DNA of 64,000 bases, taken from contig JAPQWV010000739.1 of NCBI GenBank assembly GCA_027422505.1, positions 124,001 to 188,000 on the forward strand, given 5' to 3'. Under the pieces are notes generated by a model. That model worked only from the letters and a program-made list of their open reading frames with translations, searched no databases and was not told where the DNA came from. The translations under genes and the position numbers were made by a program. How positions within the stretch are numbered: the first letter of the stretch is position 1; every line of letters begins with the position of its first letter. The DNA is from Craterostigma plantagineum (taxonomy: Eukaryota > Streptophyta > Magnoliopsida > Lamiales > Linderniaceae). Shown piece by piece: positions 58,833 through 64,000 of the stretch.

Positions 58833-59923
58833 GGCTTCGGCTTCCTAAGGACTACACCATAAGTGTAAGGTCTGGGCAGAACTGTGGCAGGGAAAGGGTC
58901 TGATAATGTAGGAGATGTCCCTTGCTGTTTAAAAGGAAAGATTGTTTCCTCAAATCTCACATCCCTGGAGATGAAAACTTCCCTCGTGCTCAGGTCCAGA
59001 AGTTCGTAACCTTTCACTCCATTTGGATATCCCAGAAAAGCATATTCTTTGGCCCTAGGGTCAAATTTCCTTCGACTTGCTGTTAGAGTAGAACTGTAAC
59101 AAAGAGACCCAAACATCGAAAGGATTGATAATCAACGGGTGTTTGAAATAACAAATGGAAAGGAATCTTATTCCCCAAGGTTACAGAGGGTATTCTGTTT
59201 ATTAAATAGGTGGCCGTGAGGACACACTCAGACCAAAACTCAATGGGAGTTTCAGATTGGAAATATAAGGATCTAGGAACGTTTAAGAGATGTTGGTGTT
59301 TTCTTTCCACCACTGAGTTTTGTTGAGGCGTTTGGACACACGACCAATGGTGCAGAATACCTCTTTCTTTGAGCAGACTATCAAGCTGGAACTCCTTTGC
59401 ATTGTCTGACCTTAGCACCTTAACCTTTGAACTAAATTGAGTTTCAATCAGATTTAAGAAATATGTCATAAGTTGGCACTTCAAATTTATATCTAAGCAT
59501 AAAAAGCCATGTAAACCGTGAGTAATCATCAACTATAGTAAGGAACTATCTATGTCCTAAGTAGGAAGGGATGTGGAAGGGACCCCAAACATCGCAATGG
59601 ATAAGATCAAACGCAGCACAAGCAGTTTTATTGCTGTTAGGAAATGAAAGTCTTTTCTGTTTTGCAATAGGACAAATCTTGCAATATGAATCTGTTCTAG
59701 CTTCAACATGCCTTAAAACAGGCCTCAACACATTCAAGACATTGTTAGAGGGGTGGCCCAGCCTATGGTGCCAAAGCTCTACATAAAGTTTATTTAGAAA
59801 AACTGGTCTGCTACTAGGAAGTCCTGTGCCAGTTTCTGCTTGCATGAAGTATAGTCCCTCTGCTTGACTACCCTTGCCAATCGTTCGTAGAGAAGTATCC
59901 TGAATCACAACCATTAGTATCAA
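58778..59923 (-). pseudogene. Copia integrase, broken
   Basis: ELWHHRLGHPSNNVLNVL and CKICPIAKQKRLSFPNSNK form the zinc-binding part. LIHCDVWGPFHIPS carries the first catalytic Asp, and KVLRSDNAKEFQLDSLLKER and TPQQNSVVERKHQHLLNVPR give the second Asp and Glu. [20 protein letters not shown] and [20 protein letters not shown] are the C-terminal part. Frames change at about 59535 and 59100. Confidence 0.92.
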
Positions 59924-60317
59924 AGGAAAACCTGCAGTTCCTTTTCTTGGTCAGTGAACTCACAGATAGGTTGAAATGAAACTGTGGTATAAAAATGACA
60001 TCAGTCAATATGATAAACTGATTTAGCCGACAGGAACCTGCTTTGTCTGTCTTTATAATTGTCTTATCTGGCAGAATCACATTTAATTCTTCTATCTCAT
60101 GTAGATTATATAGGAAATCTATGTTACCCCAAACATGCTTGGTAGCCCCCGAGTCTATTATCCATATTTTCTTGCCATTAAGACTCGGCAGATTGAATGA
60201 GAAGCACAAACTTGAACCTTTCTCAGGCTGGCTGGGAGGCATTCCATGATCTGGTGGGCAACCAACGGTGTGTTGATTCAAAAGGCTCCTCAGATTCTGA
60301 TATGAGCAGAGGTGAGT
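59868..60317 (-). pseudogene. Copia protease, broken and truncated
   Basis: WIIDSGATKHVWGNIDFLYN carries the DSGA active site. LPDKTIIKTDKAGSCRLN and DVIFIPQFHFNLSVSSLTKK follow. Upstream sequence ends at the Gypsy LTR border at about 60317. Confidence 0.9.
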
Positions 60318-63290
60318 TGTCAGGAATCGAAATTTCATATCATAGTTTCATGCATTTATATAAATTCATGCATTCATATCTCATTTTAGATATAGATAGA
60401 ATAAGGTAAAATAAAGTGTTATTGTAGTAAGTCCTTAAAGAGATAGAAGGGAATGTTACGGAAGTTAGAATTTCTAGGGTTTCCTCAGGTTTTGAGAAAA
60501 TTTATTTATTAATAAATTAGGACGTGCGGTGATGTAGAGTTATGATTCGAGATTTATGAAATTTAATCAGATAGATGTCAAAATGTAATATTTATTTGAA
60601 ACTCAACTCGATATTTAGTTAAAGATGTCGACACATATTATTTAGGTAGAATGTCGATATGTGTTGAAGTTTGTTTGAAAATGTCGAGTTATGTAGAATG
60701 TCGATAGATGTTAAAAATTGTTAGAGAATGTTGAGATTTATTATAATGTCGAGATCTTGTAAACTATATGCGATAATCTAAATAACTTTTAGGAACAAAT
60801 TTTGAAAGCTTAGCTGGCAACGTTACAATAATAATATAATTCATATCACTTAGCTATTAGGATAGACATTAAATTATTTAACGTGAGGGGTGATAAGGTT
60901 AGGTGAGAAGACATTGGAATTATCTACTTGTAATATAGTGCATAGAAGGATAGGGATTAATAACGATCATATTGATAATTCATCTAAGAAGAAAAACTTC
61001 GATATTAAGTCAAGGAGAAAAGGTTCGAGCAGTAATGAACGCAGTTTAGAAAGAGGTATGAATTTTGTTACAAAGTTCATGTTTTAAGTTAAGATCAATA
61101 TAAGTAGGATTAGATAAACATGAAATCTCGTATTAGTTCAATAGAAGTTTGATTTTTTTAGGAAGAACATGTTTACAGTTTGGGTTAAGTTCTTAAGAAT
61201 TTTGATTTTGATCGTATGAATTTTAGATGTTTGGGACATAATAGTGTTTTGGTAAGATCTGATTTAGTATATGAGAATTTCGACATATGTTATTAAGTTT
61301 CGATAGGTGTAAAATGTCGAATATAATGTCGAGTATGATATAGAGATTCATTAGGAAAAATGTCGAGATGAAATATCTAAATTTAGTACAATGTCGAGAT
61401 GCATTTCAAGTTATAAAATGTCGAGTGGAGATGTTGAAGTTCAATCGGATAAAATGTCGAATTGTATCATAATGTCGAGATTATTGGAATTCGATTAGAT
61501 AGGATGTCGAAACTTTGAAATTTAATTGGATGAAAAGTCGGGATATGATTTCGAGATTTATAAAGACACTACACAGATTTAGAGATGTGATATTGAGATG
61601 TAGAAAAATCTCGACATATAATGTCGAAGGATGTTATGATGTAGAAATCACACATAAAGAAATCTAGTAAAATGTCGATATGTATTTTGAGTTATAATGT
61701 CGAGATGCATTATGAAAATATCGAAAAGTCGAAGTTGAACATTAGCATGACATGTCGACATTTTGGTAAGGAAGATGTCGAGTTTCAAAGTCACTTGATT
61801 AGAATTTCGAATAATATGTCGAGATTTGTAAACCAAGATTTCGACATCTTCCTAACTTCGACATTTTCCTTTCTCAGTTCAAGGCCTCGAGATTATGTCT
61901 TGAGATTGGTTTAAGTTAGTTAATGTGATATCATATTATATATATATAGGTATTAGGGTTTTCAATGATATTTTCGGTATAATATAGTTATCAATTTTAA
62001 TACAGATTTCAATATTAAAAAAAAATTAATAATAATAATAAATAAAAAAAAAATAATAATATAATTAAAATAAAAATAATAAATAATATATTATAATAAT
62101 AAATAAAATAAAATAAAATATAACTTTCAAGCCAAGAATGTAATACATTATAAGTCATAAATAGAAGGCGAAGGTTACGGATAAAAATAATCATGCACAA
62201 TAAAGCATGCATATCACGCACGTATATCATTATAGGAATTTTGTATTTACGGATAAAAATAATTGTATAGGTCAGGATTCAGGAAAAGGCAAGGACAAAG
62301 TCGAGTGAGGCTTTAAGTCATACTGTGAGTATGATATGCAACATGTGTTCTGTTTTTTTTATGTGCTTTATGCAAATTAAATGATTGATTATTTTCTTAT
62401 AAAAGTATTACTTGAAATGAACGTGAATTATGTGGCCATAATGTGCTACTGTATGATATGTGTGATTCGATGGTATATAGAATTTATATGTCATATAAGG
62501 TGAAAGTAAAGCAGAAAAGAAAAGAGAAACTGTTATGACTGCTATGACATCGGACGACTTGATATACAGCTATGGTTACATCCCTGCAAACCGGGGGATT
62601 ACAGAGTCCTGTACAGGCAAACAAAAATATATTATAATTACAGAGTCCCATGTATGGGCCCCTACGGGGTTAATAGTACGAGTCTAGCAGGTCATAACGG
62701 AAGTATCAGAAATAAATGATCATGTAGATTTGCATTTGTCTGAATTACATGAATGATTTTATGAACTATGATTATATGACAAACTTCAATGAATGATTAA
62801 GTGATGATTATGTGAGTTAAAGTGCTTACAGTATGAGTGTTAGGAATCTACGGATTCTATGAACGATGGTATATTCTTTAGACAAGTCTATGTAAGTCAA
62901 TGGAAGGAAGAAATTAATTTTCTGCTACAGTTTTGGTTATTATTTGTCTAATGGAATAACATGTTGCGATCATACTCTGAATAATTGTTTCCTCAGTTGC
63001 TGTAGATATCTAGCAGGCAACTTAGAGTGCATCTTCATACTGAAGCATGGATTCAAGGTTGGCCGGCTACGCTCTCACCTACTCCCCTAAGTTCATCGTG
63101 TGCATGTAGTATAAGAATCATTAGTATCTTTCATATGATATATGTGAATATATATGTATAATATGAGTGAATGTGATGAGAACAGATGTACGCCCGTTTA
63201 TGTATAAAGGTATGATTGTAAAAAGGCGAAAAATTTTACGTGGAAAATATAGTTGCTGCGCAAATAAAATAATAGAAAACGGGACGTTAA
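60318..63290 (+). repeat. Tekay/Del-type 5' LTR with many TGTCGA motifs
   Basis: About 2.97 kb. The first half (60600-61870) carries a few dozen copies of ATGTCGA(G/T) at irregular spacing. An AT-rich tract lies at 62010-62125. Typical Del-like words such as CAGAGTCCTGTACAGG, CCCATGTATGGGCCCCTACG and GGGTTAATAG lie at 62600-62690. The exact 3' border is uncertain by a few bases. Confidence 0.75.
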
Positions 63291-63295
63291 ATGTA

Positions 63296-63308
63296 TGGTA
63301 TCAGAGCC
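63296..63308 (+). promoter_or_regulatory. Primer binding site (initiator tRNA-Met type)
   Basis: TGGTATCAGAGCC, a few bases after the LTR end and about 190 bp before the first usable gag Met. Confidence 0.9.
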
Positions 63309-63384
63309 TAGGTCTTAGGTTCTGTAGACATTTGCATGGTATGTGCATTTTTATGGTCTGCCCTGAAATTCTTTTTGCATATTT

Positions 63385-64000
63385 AGGAGAAGGGCAGTAA
63401 GTGCACCATTGCATGTAGAACACGATGAACCAACAATAGGGGGAGGAGGAAGTTCGGCTGTACCTGAATCTAATTCATCTCATACGCTTATGCGTAATGA
63501 GCGTGAAAATCCCCTGACAATTTCCCGTGAAAGGCGATATGATAAGCTTAGGAAATTGGGTGCTGTGGATTTTATGGGAACAACAGATCCTGCTGAGGCA
63601 GAAACGTGGTTAAAAAGAACAGAAAGGGTTTTTAATATGATGCAGTGTACACCAGCGGAGAAGTTTGATTATGCAGTGTCACTCTTACAAGGGCATGCAT
63701 ATGAATGGTGGGAAACAGTTCCAGATAGTATGGCACAACCTCCAGTGCTAACTTGGGAGGATTTCTTAAGAGAATTCAATGACACCTATATGCCAGAAGT
63801 TTATAAGGATCAGAAGGAAAAGGAGTTTTTGGAACTTAAGCAAGGAAATAAGTCTGTAGGTGAATACGAGGTGTTGTTCAACCAGCTGTCTCGTTATGCT
63901 CCTCATATGGTTGCTACTGAAAGAAACAAGTGTCGAAGATTTGAATCTGGACTTCGATATACAATTAGAAATCGTATCACTGCCTCTGATATGGAATCCT
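63385..64000 (+). CDS. Gypsy (Tekay/Del-type) gag, N-terminal part
   Basis: Retrotransposon gag core: KLRKLGAVDFMGTTDPAEAE, WLKRTERVFNMMQCTPAEKF, DYAVSLLQGHAYEWWETVP, LTWEDFLREFNDTYMPEVY, KEKEFLELKQGNKSVGEYE, FESGLRYTIRNRI. The frame is open from about 63360. Related gags start MPPRR-AVS; here the equivalent place (about 63382) reads ATA instead of ATG before RRRAVSAP, so the original start may be lost. The first in-frame ATG is 63490. The frame is still open at the window end. Confidence 0.88.

Larger units (their letters stand above)
56670..60317 (-). mobile_element. Decayed Copia element, 5' part replaced by the Tekay-type insertion
   Basis: Minus-strand pol from protease to RNase H lies in about eleven broken frames, followed by a purine tract (reverse complement TTGTGGGGGGC) and the 3' LTR (57010-56670). 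gag and the 5' LTR are absent; the sequence stops at 60317 where the Gypsy LTR begins. Confidence 0.9.
60318..64000 (+). mobile_element. Tekay/Del-type Gypsy element, 5' part (runs off the right edge)
   Basis: The LTR begins TGTCAGGAATCGAAATTTCA at 60318, close to the TGTCA-GA-C-CGAAATTTC start of Tekay/Del LTRs, and ends near 63290. TGGTATCAGAGCC (63296) is the initiator tRNA-Met primer site. The ~3-kb LTR fits this clade. gag follows and is open at the edge. It interrupts the minus-strand Copia pol. Confidence 0.85.

Noticed and set aside
1..64000. CRISPR arrays, tRNA and rRNA genes, bacterial operons
   Set aside because: None seen. Tandem repeats here have long periods without spacer structure, and genes are split by plant-type introns.

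Overview
The window is nuclear DNA of a eudicot plant. Support for this comes from plant-type split genes (a CDPK-related kinase with 11 exons, a class I HD-Zip gene with its intron inside the leucine zipper, a 6-phosphogluconolactonase start), GT-AG introns, an AT-rich background, and a dense layer of plant transposon types (Copia, Athila and Tekay/Del-type Gypsy, MULE, hAT, Helitron, Stowaway and Tourist-like elements). I cannot name the species.

Layout. 1-587: 5' end of a 6-phosphogluconolactonase gene (minus), running off the left edge. 588-7260: transposon-rich spacer holding a Stowaway MITE, a probable Mutator-like element (about 1792-6388) that carries two blocks of a ~312-bp tandem repeat, a telomere-like stretch and a broken histone H3 fragment, and a Tourist-like MITE. 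8053-13745: the only intact host genes, both minus: a small HD-Zip I transcription factor (two exons, 183 codons) and a CDPK-related kinase (CRK) that I could resolve into 11 in-phase exons giving 586 residues. 15060-19985: the decayed C-terminal half of a fimbrin gene (minus), broken by a deletion-derivative Copia element (15113-17838) and by a hAT element in an exon (19039-19879).

20968-33413 is a nest: a second deletion-derivative Copia of the same structural type has a 9.8-kb Mutator-type element in its left LTR (21150-30943), and that element encloses an Athila-type Gypsy gag-pol region (23224-28574). 34060-41730 is a complete LTR element without recognisable gag or pol (LARD-like), bounded by the target duplication GTCAT. 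It contains a non-autonomous Helitron (37170-38552), and its 3' LTR contains a 539-bp hAT MITE whose empty site is preserved in the 5' LTR. 43134-44176 is a ~1-kb foldback palindrome. 45906-50305 is an RPA1-like gene (minus) broken in its first exon by an unusually GC-rich Copia element (47704-50273). 50611-54941 is a repeat region with an Ulp1-type protease fragment and a Helitron-type 3' end. 55554-56591 is a further element with long terminal inverted repeats. 56670-60317 is a decayed Copia element (minus), into which a Tekay/Del-type Gypsy element (60318 to the right edge, gag open at the edge) has inserted.

The region is mostly a record of nested transposition. No CRISPR array, rRNA or tRNA gene was seen. 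Nothing here is clearly a new biological system. The most unusual items are the two non-autonomous Copia elements with matching internal structure, the coding-free LTR element with internal tandem repeats, the satellite-bearing element with the H3 fragment, and an unidentified open gene fragment inside an inverted-repeat module (30206-30770).
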